A stretch of 64,000 bases of DNA, taken from the NCBI RefSeq assembly GCF_014204975.1, contig NZ_JACHMM010000001.1:6944037-7008036 (forward strand), in the 5' to 3' direction. The stretch comes from Jiangella mangrovi. Its GTDB lineage: Bacteria > Actinomycetota > Actinomycetes > Jiangellales > Jiangellaceae. Shown one piece after another: positions 34,197 through 43,366 of this stretch (positions are counted from its first letter, which is position 1; every line of letters begins with the position of its first letter). The notes under the pieces were generated by a model that saw only the letters and a program-made list of their open reading frames with translations, was not told the DNA's origin and made no database searches. Made by a program: the position numbers and the translations under genes.

Positions 34197-35390
34197 TCAG
34201 GCGGGTGCGGGCACCTCCGTCCAGGCGCTCCCGGCTGCGGCGCTGTCCTCGACGGCGGCCAGGATGCGCTGCACGTTCAGGCCGTCGGCGAACGACGGCT
34301 CCGGGTCGCGGCGCTCGGCGATCGCCGTCAGCAGGTCGACCGCCTGGTGCGTGAAGGCGTGCTCGTAGCCGAGGCCGTGACCCGCGGGCCACCAGGCGCT
34401 CACGTACGGGTGGCTGGGCTCGGTGACCAGCACCCGCTTGAAGCCGGCCACCCGAGCGTCCTCGGTGTGGTCGTAGACGTTCAGGACGTTCATGTCCTCG
34501 AAGTCGAACGCCAGGCTGCCGTTCGACCCGTTGATCTCGATGCGGATGGCGTTCTTGCGCCCCGTCGCGAACCGGGTCGCCTCGTACGTCGCCACCGCTC
34601 CCCCGGTGAACCGGGCCAGGAAGACCGCGGTGTCGTCGACGGTGACAGGCCCCAGCTCGGCCGCGACCGGCGCACTGCCGGCGAGGCCGGTGAACGACTC
34701 GGGCACCGGGCGCTCCTTGACGAACGTCTCGAGGATCGCGCTGACACCGGTGATGCGCTCGCCGGTGATGTACTGCGTCAGGTCGATGATGTGCGCCCCG
34801 ATGTCGCCCAGCGCGCCGGAGCCGGCCTTGTCCTTCTGCAGCCGCCACGACAGCGGCGCGTCGGGGTCGGCGATCCAGTCCTGCAGGTACTGGGCGCGGA
34901 CGTGGCGGATCTGGCCGACGCGGCCCTCGGCCACCAGCTGCCGGGCCAGCGCGATGGCCGGGACCCGCCGGTAGGTGAAGCCGACCAGGCTGCGCACGCC
35001 CGACTCCGCCGCCTTCTCCGCGGCCGCCACCATGGCCTCGGCCTCGGCGACGGTGTTGGCCAGCGGCTTCTCGCAGAGCACGTGTTTGCCGGCCTCGAGG
35101 GCCGCGATCGCGATCTCGGCGTGGGTGTCGCCGGGCGTGCAGACGTCGACGAGTCCCACGTCGTCGCGCGCGACGAGCTGCCGCCAGTCGGTCTCGACAC
35201 TCTCCCAGCCGAAGCGTCTGGCGACGTCGCCGGCCGCTTCGGCGTTCCGGCCGCCCAGCGCGACGAGGCGCGGGACGAGCGGAACGTCGAAGAAGCTGTA
35301 GGCGTTGCGCCAGGCCTGGGAGTGGGCCGCCCCCATGAACGCGTAGCCCACCATGCCGATGCCGAGTGCCGGCGTGTCGTCAACCGTCAT
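34197..35390 (-). CDS. Gfo/Idh/MocA-family NAD(P)-dependent oxidoreductase
   Basis: 397 residues. N-terminal Rossmann domain GIGMVGYAFMG, DVCTPGDTHAE and the diagnostic HVLCEKPLA near residue 105-113; C-terminal sheet domain with GGAVATYEATRFATGR and GYEHAFTHQAVDLL. Family members include ThuB, which oxidises disaccharide C3 to the 3-keto form. It lies beside ThuA- and DUF1080-containing genes, so glycoside 3-oxidation is the leading guess. RBS AGGAAAGG before the ATG. It follows a strong terminator, so it has its own promoter. Confidence 0.9.
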   Translation of the reverse strand: MTVDDTPALGIGMVGYAFMGAAHSQAWRNAYSFFDVPLVPRLVALGGRNAEAAGDVARRFGWESVETDWRQLVARDDVGLVDVCTPGDTHAEIAIAALEAGKHVLCEKPLANTVAEAEAMVAAAEKAAESGVRSLVGFTYRRVPAIALARQLVAEGRVGQIRHVRAQYLQDWIADPDAPLSWRLQKDKAGSGALGDIGAHIIDLTQYITGERITGVSAILETFVKERPVPESFTGLAGSAPVAAELGPVTVDDTAVFLARFTGGAVATYEATRFATGRKNAIRIEINGSNGSLAFDFEDMNVLNVYDHTEDARVAGFKRVLVTEPSHPYVSAWWPAGHGLGYEHAFTHQAVDLLTAIAERRDPEPSFADGLNVQRILAAVEDSAAAGSAWTEVPAPA

Positions 35391-35430
35391 GTGCGTTGCC
35401 TTTCCTGTCAGTGCCCCCGTTGGTGACGGC

Positions 35431-35478
35431 GAGGAGGTGTGGCGGGGTCGGCGCCGACCCCGCCACCACCTACTCCTC
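35431..35478 (-). terminator. Strong terminator of the ROK/ABC operon
   Basis: GTGGCGGGGTCGGC and GCCGACCCCGCCAC (35439-35466) form a perfect 14-bp inverted repeat without spacer, extended by GAGGAG/CTCCTC beyond a mismatch. It sits after the solute-binding protein stop (35520, minus strand). Confidence 0.7.
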
Positions 35479-35519
35479 GTTCCGTCCTGGATCCGTACCC
35501 GAGCCTGTCCCCGTCCCCG

Positions 35520-36593
35520 TCAGGAGTCGAAGCCCAGGTGCAGGTAGTCCTCGACATTGTCGGCGTTGACCACCGGGGCGTTCAGCACGATGCGCCGCGG
35601 CACCTCGACCTGGACCAGGTCGGACATGCCCTTGTTCTGCGCGATCAGCCGGGCGAGGCGGATGCCGTCGGCCGCCTGGGTCGGCGGGTAGAGGATGGTC
35701 GCCTCCATCTCGCCGTCCTGGATCCACTGCATCGCGTTCGAGGAGCCGGCGCCGCCGATGAAGAAGAACTCGTCACGGCCGGCGTTGTCGAACGCCTGCT
35801 TCACGCCGACGCCCTGGTCGTCGTCGTGGTTCCAGATGATGTCGATCTGCGGCGCGGCCTGCAGCAGGTTCGCGGCCTGCTCCTCACCGGACTCGACGGT
35901 GAACTCGGCGGCGACGCGGTTGTCGACCGTCTGGCCGCAGGCCTCGAGCGCCTCGGCGAAGCCCGCGGAGCGGTCCTGCGTCAGCGGCAGCGCGTCGATG
36001 CCGGCGATCTCGGCGATGACCGGGTCCTGGATGTCGTTGTCCTCGATGAGCTGGCAGGCGTAGGTGCCGGCCGAGATGCCCATGCCGTGGTTGTCGCCGA
36101 GGATCGTGGCGCGGGCGGCGAACGGGCTGGAGAACTCGCGGTCGACGTTGACGACCGGGATCCCGGCCTCCATGGCGCGGATGGCCACCTCGGTGAGCTG
36201 GGCGCCGTCGGTCGGCAGCAGCACGATCGCGTCGACGCCCTCGTTGATGAACGTCTCGATCTGGCTGATCTGCAGGTTGGCGTCGTTGGTGCCCTCGGCG
36301 GTGCGCAGCTCGACGTCCTCGTAGCTCTCGGCCTCGGCGATGGCGGAGTCGTTGACGGCGGCCAGCCAGCCGTGGTCGGCCTCCGGGCCGGAGAAGCCGA
36401 TGACGACGGTCTCGCCCGGCTCGTCGTTGCCGCTGCCTGCGCCGGCGTCGTCGCCGCCCCCGGTCTCGGCCGCAGGCGCCTCCTCCTCTTCCGGCTCGTT
36501 GCTGGTGCAGCCCACTACGAAGGCCCCGGCCGCGAACACGGCGGCCATGGAGGTCAGCAACCGGCGTCGCGGCCGATTCGTGCGTACGGACAT
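35520..36593 (-). CDS. Sugar ABC transporter solute-binding lipoprotein
   Basis: 357 residues. Signal with twin Arg and lipobox VVGC (Cys29), an acidic linker, then a Peripla_BP_4/ribose-type (class I) fold: VVIGFSGPEADHGWLAAVND, ISQIETFINEGVDAIVLLP, VVNVDREFSS and DIIWNHDDDQGVGV. Extracellular receptor of the transporter encoded by the two genes upstream; ligand not deducible, but the family binds pentoses, hexoses and related compounds. Confidence 0.93.
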   Translation of the reverse strand: MSVRTNRPRRRLLTSMAAVFAAGAFVVGCTSNEPEEEEAPAAETGGGDDAGAGSGNDEPGETVVIGFSGPEADHGWLAAVNDSAIAEAESYEDVELRTAEGTNDANLQISQIETFINEGVDAIVLLPTDGAQLTEVAIRAMEAGIPVVNVDREFSSPFAARATILGDNHGMGISAGTYACQLIEDNDIQDPVIAEIAGIDALPLTQDRSAGFAEALEACGQTVDNRVAAEFTVESGEEQAANLLQAAPQIDIIWNHDDDQGVGVKQAFDNAGRDEFFFIGGAGSSNAMQWIQDGEMEATILYPPTQAADGIRLARLIAQNKGMSDLVQVEVPRRIVLNAPVVNADNVEDYLHLGFDS

Positions 36594-36673
36594 GGGTCTC
36601 TCCTCGTCATCGGTTCGGTTCCCGGACTGCCCGTCCGGCGGGTGCGCTCTCTGGGGGTGGGATCGGGGATGAC

Positions 36674-36698
36674 GGGGGCCGCGCGGGCGGCGGCCCCC
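36674..36698 (-). other. Intercistronic hairpin between permease and binding-protein genes
   Basis: GGGGGCCGC and GCGGCCCCC form a 9-bp stem in the 110-bp gap between the permease stop and the binding-protein start. Such stem-loops often protect mRNA ends or attenuate transcription, allowing unequal expression of the subunits. Confidence 0.55.
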
Positions 36699-36703
36699 GC
36701 ACG

Positions 36704-37789
36704 TCAGCTCGAGTCTGCGCTCCGGACCGACACCCGCTGCTGCAGCAGGACGGCGATGACGATGATCGCGCCCTTGGCGACGGCCTGGGTGGAGCTGTCG
36801 AGGTTGTTGAGGGTGAACACGTTGGTCAGCGTGGTGAAGATCAGGACGCCGATGATCGTGCCGACGATGGTGCCGCGGCCGCCGGTGAGCAGCGTCCCGC
36901 CGATGACCACCGCGGCGATGGCGTCCAGCTCGTACAGCTGGCCGTGGGTCGCGCTGCCGGTGCCGGTGCGGGCGGTCAGCATGATCCCGGCGATGCCGCA
37001 GGCCAGGCCCAGCACCACGTACAGCAGAACGGTGTGCCGCTTGACCGCGATGCCGGCGAGGCGGGCCGCCGTCGCGTTGCCGCCGACGGCGATGGTGCGC
37101 CGGCCGAACGTGGTGCGGTTGAGCAGCACCCAGCCGATGGCGCTGACCACGGCGAAGATCCAGATCAGCACCGAGATGCCGAGGAACTCGCCGTTGATGG
37201 TGTCGACCAGCCCGCGGACGTCCACGAGCTGCGTGCGCTTCTCGGAGATGATCTCGGCCAGACCCCGGGCGGCGGCGAACATCGCCAGCGTGGCGATGAA
37301 CGGCGCCATGCGCCCGTACGCCACGAGAACGCCGTTGACCAGCCCGCAGCCGACACCGACGGCGCAGGCGACGAACACCATGAGCAGCCAGTGGGTGTCC
37401 TCGGCCATGGTCTGCGTGGCCAGCGTGGTGGCCCAGACCGACGAGAGCGCGACGATGGCGCCGACCGACAGGTCGATGCCGCCGCCGATGATCACGAAGG
37501 TCATGCCGATGCTGACCACGCCGATGATGGAGGCGAATCGCAGGATCGTCACCATGTTGTCGGCATCGACGAAGCGGTCGCCGGCGGTGATGGCGCCGAC
37601 GACGCACAGCACGAGCAGCGCGACGACGAGGCCGAGGTTCCGGCCGAACGGGCTGCTCATGAACCGGACGAAGCCGGACTGGGTCTCGCCCTCGCCCGCC
37701 GCGGCCGCCTCGATGCGGCGGTGCTCGTCGGCGGGTGGTGTGGTGGCTGTCGCGCCCGTCGGCGGCGACGCCGGCGTCTGGTCGCTCAC
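36704..37789 (-). CDS. Sugar ABC transporter permease (BPD_transp_2 type)
   Basis: 361 residues. About 9-10 TM helices after a 60-residue cytoplasmic leader; carries the ribose-type signatures GGGIDLSVGAIVALS and ATLAMFAAARGLAEII, GRRTIAVGGNATAARLAGI and GGTLLTGGRGTIVG. GTG start overlaps the ATPase TGA by 4 bp. Confidence 0.93.
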   Translation of the reverse strand: MSDQTPASPPTGATATTPPADEHRRIEAAAAGEGETQSGFVRFMSSPFGRNLGLVVALLVLCVVGAITAGDRFVDADNMVTILRFASIIGVVSIGMTFVIIGGGIDLSVGAIVALSSVWATTLATQTMAEDTHWLLMVFVACAVGVGCGLVNGVLVAYGRMAPFIATLAMFAAARGLAEIISEKRTQLVDVRGLVDTINGEFLGISVLIWIFAVVSAIGWVLLNRTTFGRRTIAVGGNATAARLAGIAVKRHTVLLYVVLGLACGIAGIMLTARTGTGSATHGQLYELDAIAAVVIGGTLLTGGRGTIVGTIIGVLIFTTLTNVFTLNNLDSSTQAVAKGAIIVIAVLLQQRVSVRSADSS

Positions 37790-39291
37790 GCTGCGCTCCC
37801 TTCCATCACCAGGTCGAGGACCCGGTGCTCGTCGATGTCGTCGGCCGGCCCGGTGTGCACGACGACGCCCTCCCGCAGGACCAGCACCCGGTCGGCGAGG
37901 CCGAGTACCTCGGGAATCTCGCTGCTGACCAGGACGACGGCGACGCCCTCGTCCGCGAGCCGGCGGACGAGCGCGTAGATCTCGCTGCGCGCCCCCACGT
38001 CGACCCCTCGGGTCGGCTCGTCGAGCAGCAGCACCCGGCACTCCCGGAGCAGCCACCTGGCGAGGACGACCTTCTGCTGGTTGCCGCCCGACAGCGTGCG
38101 GACGGCCCGCTCGATGCCCGTGGGGCGCACGTCGAGCGACTTCACGTGTTCACCGGCGGCGCGCTTCTCGCCGCCGCGGTCGAGGAAGCCGCCGCGGGCG
38201 AACCGCCCGATGGAGGCCAGGCTGACGTTGCGGTAGACCGCCTCGTCGAGCAGCAGCCCCTGGCTCTTGCGCTCCTCGGGGCAGAGCCCGACGCCGGCGC
38301 CGACCGCCGCCCGCACGTGCCCGTTGCGCAGCTGCTTGCCGTCGACGGTGACCGTGCCGGAGCTCGCCTTGCGGGCGCCGTAGATGGTCTCGAGGATCTC
38401 GGACCGGCCGGAGCCGACGAGGCCCGCCAGCCCGACGATCTCGCCGGCCCGGACCTCGAAGTCGACGCCGCTGAACGCGCGGCCGGACGCCAGCTCGCTG
38501 ACCGCCAGCACGACCGCGCCGTCGCCGTCGCGCGAGGTCCTCGGCGGGAAGACGTACTCGATGTCGCGGCCGGTCATCAGCCGGGTGAGCTCGCGGGTCG
38601 GGGTGTCGCGGGCCGGCAGGCCGGTGGCGACGGTGCGGCCGTCCTTGAGGACGGTGACGCGGTCGCCGATCTGGCGGATCTCTTCGAGCCGGTGCGAGAT
38701 GTAGACGACGGCGACGCCCTCGGACTGCAGGTCCCGGATGACCTTGAACAGCCGGGCGACCTCCTCCTGGTCGAGGACCGCCGACGGCTCGTCCATGATG
38801 ATCAGCTTGACGTCGTGCGAGAGGGCCCGCGCCATGCTGACGATCTGCTTGCCCGCGGCGGACAGGGTGCCGAGCTCGCGCTTCGGCGAGATCTCGGGGT
38901 GGCCGAGCCGAGTCAGCAGGGCCGCGGCCTGCTTCTGCGTCTCGCCGCGGTGGGCGAACCCGGCCGAGGCCAGCTCGTGGCCGAGGTAGATGTTCTCGGC
39001 GACGGAGAGACCGTCGACGAGGTCGAGCTCCTGGTAGATGGTCGCGATGCCGTTCTTCATGGCCGCCATCGGCGTCGTGAGCCGGATCTCCTCGCCCTGC
39101 CAGCGGATCTCGCCCTCGTCGGGCTGGTGCGCGCCGGCCAGGACCTTGATGAGCGTCGACTTGCCGGCGCCGTTCTGGCCGAGCAGGCAGTGCACCTCGC
39201 CCGCGCGCACCTCGAGGTCGACGCCGTCGAGGGCTCGCACGCCGGGGAAGACCTTGACGATGCCGGTCATCTGGAGCAGCGGGTCGCTCAC
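37786..39291 (-). CDS. Sugar ABC transporter ATP-binding protein (duplicated cassette)
   Basis: 501 residues with two ABC domains. First: Walker A GQNGAGKST, signature LSAAGKQIVSMARAL, Walker B LIIMDEPSA. Second: degenerate Walker A GLVGSGRSE, signature LSGGNQQKVVLARWLL, Walker B VLLLDEPTRGVD. One intact and one degenerate P-loop is typical of RbsA-type ATPases. GTG start overlaps the ROK stop by 4 bp. Confidence 0.95.
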   Translation of the reverse strand: MSDPLLQMTGIVKVFPGVRALDGVDLEVRAGEVHCLLGQNGAGKSTLIKVLAGAHQPDEGEIRWQGEEIRLTTPMAAMKNGIATIYQELDLVDGLSVAENIYLGHELASAGFAHRGETQKQAAALLTRLGHPEISPKRELGTLSAAGKQIVSMARALSHDVKLIIMDEPSAVLDQEEVARLFKVIRDLQSEGVAVVYISHRLEEIRQIGDRVTVLKDGRTVATGLPARDTPTRELTRLMTGRDIEYVFPPRTSRDGDGAVVLAVSELASGRAFSGVDFEVRAGEIVGLAGLVGSGRSEILETIYGARKASSGTVTVDGKQLRNGHVRAAVGAGVGLCPEERKSQGLLLDEAVYRNVSLASIGRFARGGFLDRGGEKRAAGEHVKSLDVRPTGIERAVRTLSGGNQQKVVLARWLLRECRVLLLDEPTRGVDVGARSEIYALVRRLADEGVAVVLVSSEIPEVLGLADRVLVLREGVVVHTGPADDIDEHRVLDLVMEGSAA

Positions 39292-40544
39292 GCCATACCT
39301 CCGGGTAGTGGGGCGGGGACGGGGTCGGCGGCCACTGACGCCGGGTCGGTGAAGACCGCCTCGAGCGCGACGTGCGCGCCGCCGCGGCAGGCGGCCGTGA
39401 AACCCAGCGCCGACAGCTCGATGCGGCAGCCGCCGCGGGCCGGGGCGACGACACGCTTGTCCAGCTCGGTCTCCATGGCCGGCAGGAAGAACTCGCCCAG
39501 CTCGGCGAAGTAGCCGCCGAGCACGATGACCCGCGGGTTGAACAGGTTGACCAGGATGGCCGCGCCGAGCCCGAGGCCGGTGCCGACCGCCTCGATGCCG
39601 CGCAGCGTGCGGCCGTCGCCCAGCGCGGCGCGGCGGCGGATCTCGGCCAGCCGCACCTCGAGGTCGACGGACGGGTCGGTGACGGGGTCGTCGGGGTCGG
39701 CGACCTCGCGCAGCAGCGCCGCCAGCCCGACGGACGTCTCCCAGCAGCCGACCTTGCCGCAGCCGCAGCGGTGGGCGGGGTCGCCGATGGGCATGTGCCC
39801 GATCTCGCCGCCGTAGCCCTCGGTGCCGCGCAGCAGCACGCCGTCGGAGATGACGCCGCCGCCGACGCCGGTCTCGCCGGTGACGTAGACGAGGTCGGGG
39901 GTGCCGGCCGACGTGCCCATGGCGTACTCGGCCAGCGCGCTCAGGTTGGCGTCGTTGTCGACCCGGATGGTCGCGGCCGGGCCGGCGAGACGCGTGGCGA
40001 GCTCGTCGGCGATGCGCACCTCGCGCCAGCCGACGTTGGGGGCGTGGCGCAGGACGCCCGGCGCGGTCTCGACCATGCCCGGGATGCCGACGGTGATGCC
40101 GGCGACGTCGTGGCCCCCGGCCGCGGCCTCGTCGACGGCGGAGGCGATGGCCGCCGCCAGCTCGTCCAGGGTCTTCTCCACACCCAGGCGCGGGACGTCC
40201 AGCGGGGTGCGGACGTAGCGGACCTCCTCGCCGCGCAGGTCGAGCACGAGGACCGCGACGTAGTCGACGTTGACCTCGGCGCCCAGGCCGCAGATGCGCC
40301 CGTCGATCTCGACGGTCTGCCCGGGCCGGCCGACCCCGCCGCCGCGCTCGACGACGCCGTCGCGCACGAGGCCCAGCTCGGCCAGCTCGGCGACCAGGCT
40401 GGAGACGGTGGCCTTGTTGAGCCCGGTGTCGGCCGCGATGCGCGCGCGCGAGCGCGGGCCCGCGTCGCGCAGGTCACGCAGCACCATGGCGAGGTTGTGG
40501 CGGCGGAGGAACACCTGATCGGCGGGCGCGGACGTGTCGCTCAC
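39288..40544 (-). CDS. ROK-family transcriptional regulator of the ABC operon
   Basis: 418 residues. N-terminal winged HTH (about 25-75: SRARIAADTGLNKATVSSLVAELAELGLV), then the sugar-kinase-like ROK domain with GVGGGVISDG, GHMPIGDP and the zinc motif CGCGKVGCWE. Regulators of this type bind a sugar or phospho-sugar and leave the DNA. It is the first gene of the operon with the ABC ATPase, permease and binding protein, so it is likely the autorepressor of this transporter. GTG start 40544 has a GAGAGGGGGC upstream. Confidence 0.92.
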   Translation of the reverse strand: MSDTSAPADQVFLRRHNLAMVLRDLRDAGPRSRARIAADTGLNKATVSSLVAELAELGLVRDGVVERGGGVGRPGQTVEIDGRICGLGAEVNVDYVAVLVLDLRGEEVRYVRTPLDVPRLGVEKTLDELAAAIASAVDEAAAGGHDVAGITVGIPGMVETAPGVLRHAPNVGWREVRIADELATRLAGPAATIRVDNDANLSALAEYAMGTSAGTPDLVYVTGETGVGGGVISDGVLLRGTEGYGGEIGHMPIGDPAHRCGCGKVGCWETSVGLAALLREVADPDDPVTDPSVDLEVRLAEIRRRAALGDGRTLRGIEAVGTGLGLGAAILVNLFNPRVIVLGGYFAELGEFFLPAMETELDKRVVAPARGGCRIELSALGFTAACRGGAHVALEAVFTDPASVAADPVPAPLPGGMA

Positions 40545-40563
40545 GGGCGCCCCCTCTCGTGGC

Positions 40564-40577
40564 GTGACCTGGGTCAC
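40564..40577. promoter_or_regulatory. Inverted repeat in the ROK operon leader
   Basis: GTGACC TG GGTCAC, a perfect 6-bp palindrome 20 bp upstream of the GTG start and downstream of the predicted promoter. A third half-site, GTGACC, lies at 40654. Candidate ROK operator; assignment is inference. Confidence 0.45.
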
Positions 40578-40600
40578 GAGCGTTCGTCGGTTGGGACAAC

Positions 40601-40630
40601 AAACTAGGAAGCGCGGCCAGCCAAGGTCAA
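40601..40630 (-). promoter_or_regulatory. Predicted promoter of the ROK/ABC operon
   Basis: On the minus strand TTGACC (40630-40625), 18-bp spacer, TAGTTT (40606-40601), about 55 bp before the start codon. An identical pair of hexamers with the same spacing occurs at 48176-48205. The rest of the gap 40545-41023 (about 480 bp) holds this region and a terminator of the next gene; no further gene seen. Confidence 0.5.
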
Positions 40631-40959
40631 GAGTTACGAACGAGTTTCTTCGGGTGACCAGCCGATGACGGGACGGTGCCGCCGTCGGGCCGCAGGCAGG
40701 GCCGGACGGTCCGACGATCCGGTTCATACCAGGAGAAATGCCCACTGAGCTGCAGTTTGTCCAGGCAGGGCAACGAACTCCGGATCGGGCGGGAACGCTC
40801 ACATCCGGGAGGTCACGGTTCGGCAACATCCGGCGGCCGGGCGACAGAAGGGTCAGCAGCAAATCCGGGTTTCACGCATCGCAGTTGCGAACTTCCGATT
40901 TTCACTGGACAAAGTAGAACCGTTTCAAGGGCCGCGACGGACGGTTCCGCAGACGCGGA

Positions 40960-40998
40960 CCGGCCGGGTTCCCGCCCCGTGGACGGGAACCCGGCCGG
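40960..40998 (-). terminator. Perfect 15-bp stem-loop after the GSDH gene
   Basis: CCGGCCGGGTTCCCG and CGGGAACCCGGCCGG with a 9-nt loop, 26 bp beyond the stop at 41024. Confidence 0.75.
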
Positions 40999-41023
40999 CG
41001 TGTGCGTGCGGATGATGAGGGCA

Positions 41024-43150
41024 TCAGCCCTCCGGGGTGAGCACCACCTCCGCGCTGTCGCTCAGCGCGGGAACGCCCTCGCCGGGATCGTCGGTGTACG
41101 TGACGTTGAAGACGCCGGTCAGGCCGTCACCGGGGTCGTGGCCGCCCGGCAGCGTGGTGAGCAGCGTGCCGCTGCAGCCGAGCGCCGTCGTCTGCGGGTG
41201 GCCGTGCTCGTCGTGACCCAGGATGTAGGTCACGCGGACCCGCGAGCAGTCGACCGGCTGGTCGTCGGTCACCTGCACCTCGAACGGCACCTGGTCGCCG
41301 AACGCGAACGTGTCGCCCGTCTGCGGCGTCACGAACTCGACCTGCGGCGTCGTGTTGCCGACGATCACGTCGACCTCGGCCGACGCCGTCTTGTGCCGGT
41401 GCTTGCCGCCGAGGTCGGTGACCCGGAGCGTCGCGTGGTACAGGCCGTTCTCCTCGTAGGTGAACGAGGGGTTGCGCACCCGCGAGTCGACCTTGCCGTC
41501 GCCGTCGAAGTCCCACTCGTAGCGCAGCCGGTCGCCGTCGGGGTCGGCCGTGCCGTCGCTGGAGAACTGCACCGCCAGCGGCGCGAGGCCCTCGGTGACG
41601 TCGGCCGTCACCTTCGGGACCGGCGAGTGGTTGCCACCCACGCCGATGTAGTCGATGCGCGACAGCTGCGCGTCGGGGTTCTCGGCGAAGTAGCCGTCGC
41701 CGTACTCGAGGACGTAGAGCGCGCCGTCGGGGCCGAACTCCATGTCCATCGGGTTGTCGACGACGATCGACGGGATGACGTCCTCGATCGCCTCGACGGT
41801 GCCGTCGTCGCCCAGGTGGATGCCCTTGATCCAGTCGCGGGTCCACTCGTACGCGAGCGGGATGCCGTCGTAGTGCTCCGGCCAGGCGATCGGGGCGCGG
41901 CCACGGGTAGTGCGGGGGTCGAAGTCGTAGGCCGGGCCGCCCATCGGGCCGATGCCGCCGGTGCCCAGTTCGGGGAACTCCGCCGACTCGTCGTAGCCGT
42001 ACCAGATGTCCGGCTGCGTCACCGGCGGCAGCTCCGTCAGGCCGGTGTTGTGCGGCGACTCGTTCACCGGTGCCGCGCAGTCGAACGGCTCGCCGGAGGC
42101 CTCGGTGCCGAAGTCGTAGTCGACGTAGGGCAGCTCCGCCGTCGCGCAGTACGGCCAGCCGTAGTTGGCCGGCTCGCGCACGACCGTCCACTTGCCCTGG
42201 CCGGCCGGGCCACGTGCCGGGTCGGGCTCACCCGCGTCGGGCGAGTAGTCGCCGACGTAGACCTCGCCGGTCTCGGGCTGCACCTCGATGCGGAACGGGT
42301 TGCGCAGGCCCATGGCGTAGATCTCGGGCCGGGTGCCCTCGGTGCCGGGCGGGAACAGGTTGCCCTCGGGGACGGTGTAGCCGCCGTCCTCGCCGACCGT
42401 GATGCGCAGGACCTTGCCGCGCAGGTCGTTGGTGTTCGCCGACGTGCGCTGCGCGTCGAACGCCGGGTTGCGGGTCGTCCGCTCGTCGATCGGCGCGAAC
42501 CCGTCGGACTCGAACGGGTTGGTGTCGTCGCCGGTGCCCAGGTACAGGTGGCCGGCGTCGTCGAAGGCGATGTCGCCGCCGACGTGGCAGCAGATGCCGC
42601 GGTCGACCGGGACGTCCATGATGTGCTGCTCGGTCGACAGGTCGATCTGGTCACCGACCAGCTCGAACCGCGCCAGCGTGATGTGCCCCTCGAACGGCTC
42701 CCAGTCCGCGGGCTCGCCGTCGAACAGGGCGTCGCCCTCGTTGACCGTGGGCGTGTCGGGGTCGTCGAGCGGGGTGTCCAGCGGCGGCGAGTAGTACAGG
42801 TAGATCCAGTCATTGGTCTTCCCGAACCCGGGGTCGACCGCGATGCTCTGCAACCCCTCCTCGTCGTGCTCATAGACGTCGAGCTCCGCGGCCAGCGTGT
42901 TCAGCCGCGTGTCGGGATCGTGCAGCCAGACCTCGCCGGCGCGCGTGGTGTGCAGCACCCGGCCGTCCGGCAGGACCACGAGGTCCATCGGCTCACCGGG
43001 CGTGTCGTTCAGTGTGACCTTGTCGAACGCCGAATCCGGCGGTGCCACTTCTGGGGCCGCGGCGGGTGCTCCGGACGCCGCCATCCCCGGTGCCGCGACG
43101 AGCGTGGACGCGACGAGCGTCCCCGCCGCCATGAGTACGGCTTTGCGCAT
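41024..43150 (-). CDS. Secreted GSDH-type (PQQ sugar dehydrogenase-like) propeller protein with PKD domain
   Basis: 708 residues. Signal about 1-24; GSDH propeller about 40-480 with EGLQSIAVDPGF, GICCHVGGDIAF, TGDDTNPFES, NTNDLRGKVLRI and YAMGLRNPFRIE; PKD domain about 495-590; Ig-like domain about 595-700. The smallest of the five propeller proteins: no ThuA, CBM or DUF1080. RBS GGAGGG before the ATG. A recognisable promoter with a likely LacI-type operator lies upstream. Probably oxidises or binds a sugar outside the cell. Confidence 0.9.
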   Translation of the reverse strand: MRKAVLMAAGTLVASTLVAAPGMAASGAPAAAPEVAPPDSAFDKVTLNDTPGEPMDLVVLPDGRVLHTTRAGEVWLHDPDTRLNTLAAELDVYEHDEEGLQSIAVDPGFGKTNDWIYLYYSPPLDTPLDDPDTPTVNEGDALFDGEPADWEPFEGHITLARFELVGDQIDLSTEQHIMDVPVDRGICCHVGGDIAFDDAGHLYLGTGDDTNPFESDGFAPIDERTTRNPAFDAQRTSANTNDLRGKVLRITVGEDGGYTVPEGNLFPPGTEGTRPEIYAMGLRNPFRIEVQPETGEVYVGDYSPDAGEPDPARGPAGQGKWTVVREPANYGWPYCATAELPYVDYDFGTEASGEPFDCAAPVNESPHNTGLTELPPVTQPDIWYGYDESAEFPELGTGGIGPMGGPAYDFDPRTTRGRAPIAWPEHYDGIPLAYEWTRDWIKGIHLGDDGTVEAIEDVIPSIVVDNPMDMEFGPDGALYVLEYGDGYFAENPDAQLSRIDYIGVGGNHSPVPKVTADVTEGLAPLAVQFSSDGTADPDGDRLRYEWDFDGDGKVDSRVRNPSFTYEENGLYHATLRVTDLGGKHRHKTASAEVDVIVGNTTPQVEFVTPQTGDTFAFGDQVPFEVQVTDDQPVDCSRVRVTYILGHDEHGHPQTTALGCSGTLLTTLPGGHDPGDGLTGVFNVTYTDDPGEGVPALSDSAEVVLTPEG

Positions 43151-43181
43151 GCTGCCCTCCGATCACGGTTCGGAAGGCCTC

Positions 43182-43210
43182 AGATAAACGTCCTGTTTCC
43201 ACTATGTCAA
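43182..43210 (-). promoter_or_regulatory. Predicted sigma-70-type promoter of the 708-aa GSDH gene
   Basis: Minus strand TTGACA (43210-43205), 17-bp spacer, TTATCT (43187-43182). It lies about 35 bp before the ATG. A perfect -35 box and correct spacing make it the best promoter in the window. Confidence 0.65.
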
Positions 43211-43217
43211 GACGTTT

Positions 43218-43228
43218 GAAACCGTTTC
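43218..43228. promoter_or_regulatory. LacI-like operator next to the -35 box
   Basis: GAAACCGTTTC, a 5-bp palindrome around one base, adjacent to the TTGACA box. It resembles operators of LacI/GalR regulators, which often have GAAAC...GTTTC arms. No LacI-type gene is present in the window. Confidence 0.5.
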
Positions 43229-43300
43229 GTCGGAAAGCGTGCAATCTCAGCGCCGAGTTGGCGAAAGTGGACGCCGAGCGGTCGCCCACCGCCCACCCCA

Positions 43301-43366
43301 CCCAAGTTGATCATGGAGAAGGTCGCCTTCGGAGCGGCCGGAAAGCCGCTCTTCTCCATGATCAAC
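43301..43366. repeat. Inverted repeat (family 2, second copy)
   Basis: GTTGATCATGGAGAAG (43306-43321) pairs perfectly with CTTCTCCATGATCAAC (43351-43366); an inner AGCGGC/GCCGCT stem adds a cloverleaf-like centre. Starts with the same CCCAAGTTGATC as 16365. Part of the 574-bp gap 43151-43724 that holds a promoter, this repeat, the palindrome at 43485-43613 and a terminator but no gene. Confidence 0.8.

Noticed and set aside
35439-35466. 28-bp perfect palindrome as a protein operator
   Set aside because: Its place after the binding-protein stop and its GC-rich long arms fit a terminator better than an operator, although a minor role in Gfo/Idh control is not excluded.
40738-40917. 59-codon plus-strand frame with AGGAGA just before ATG
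   Set aside because: The RBS is too close to the ATG, the protein is basic low-complexity without domains, and the region is the regulatory gap before the ROK gene.
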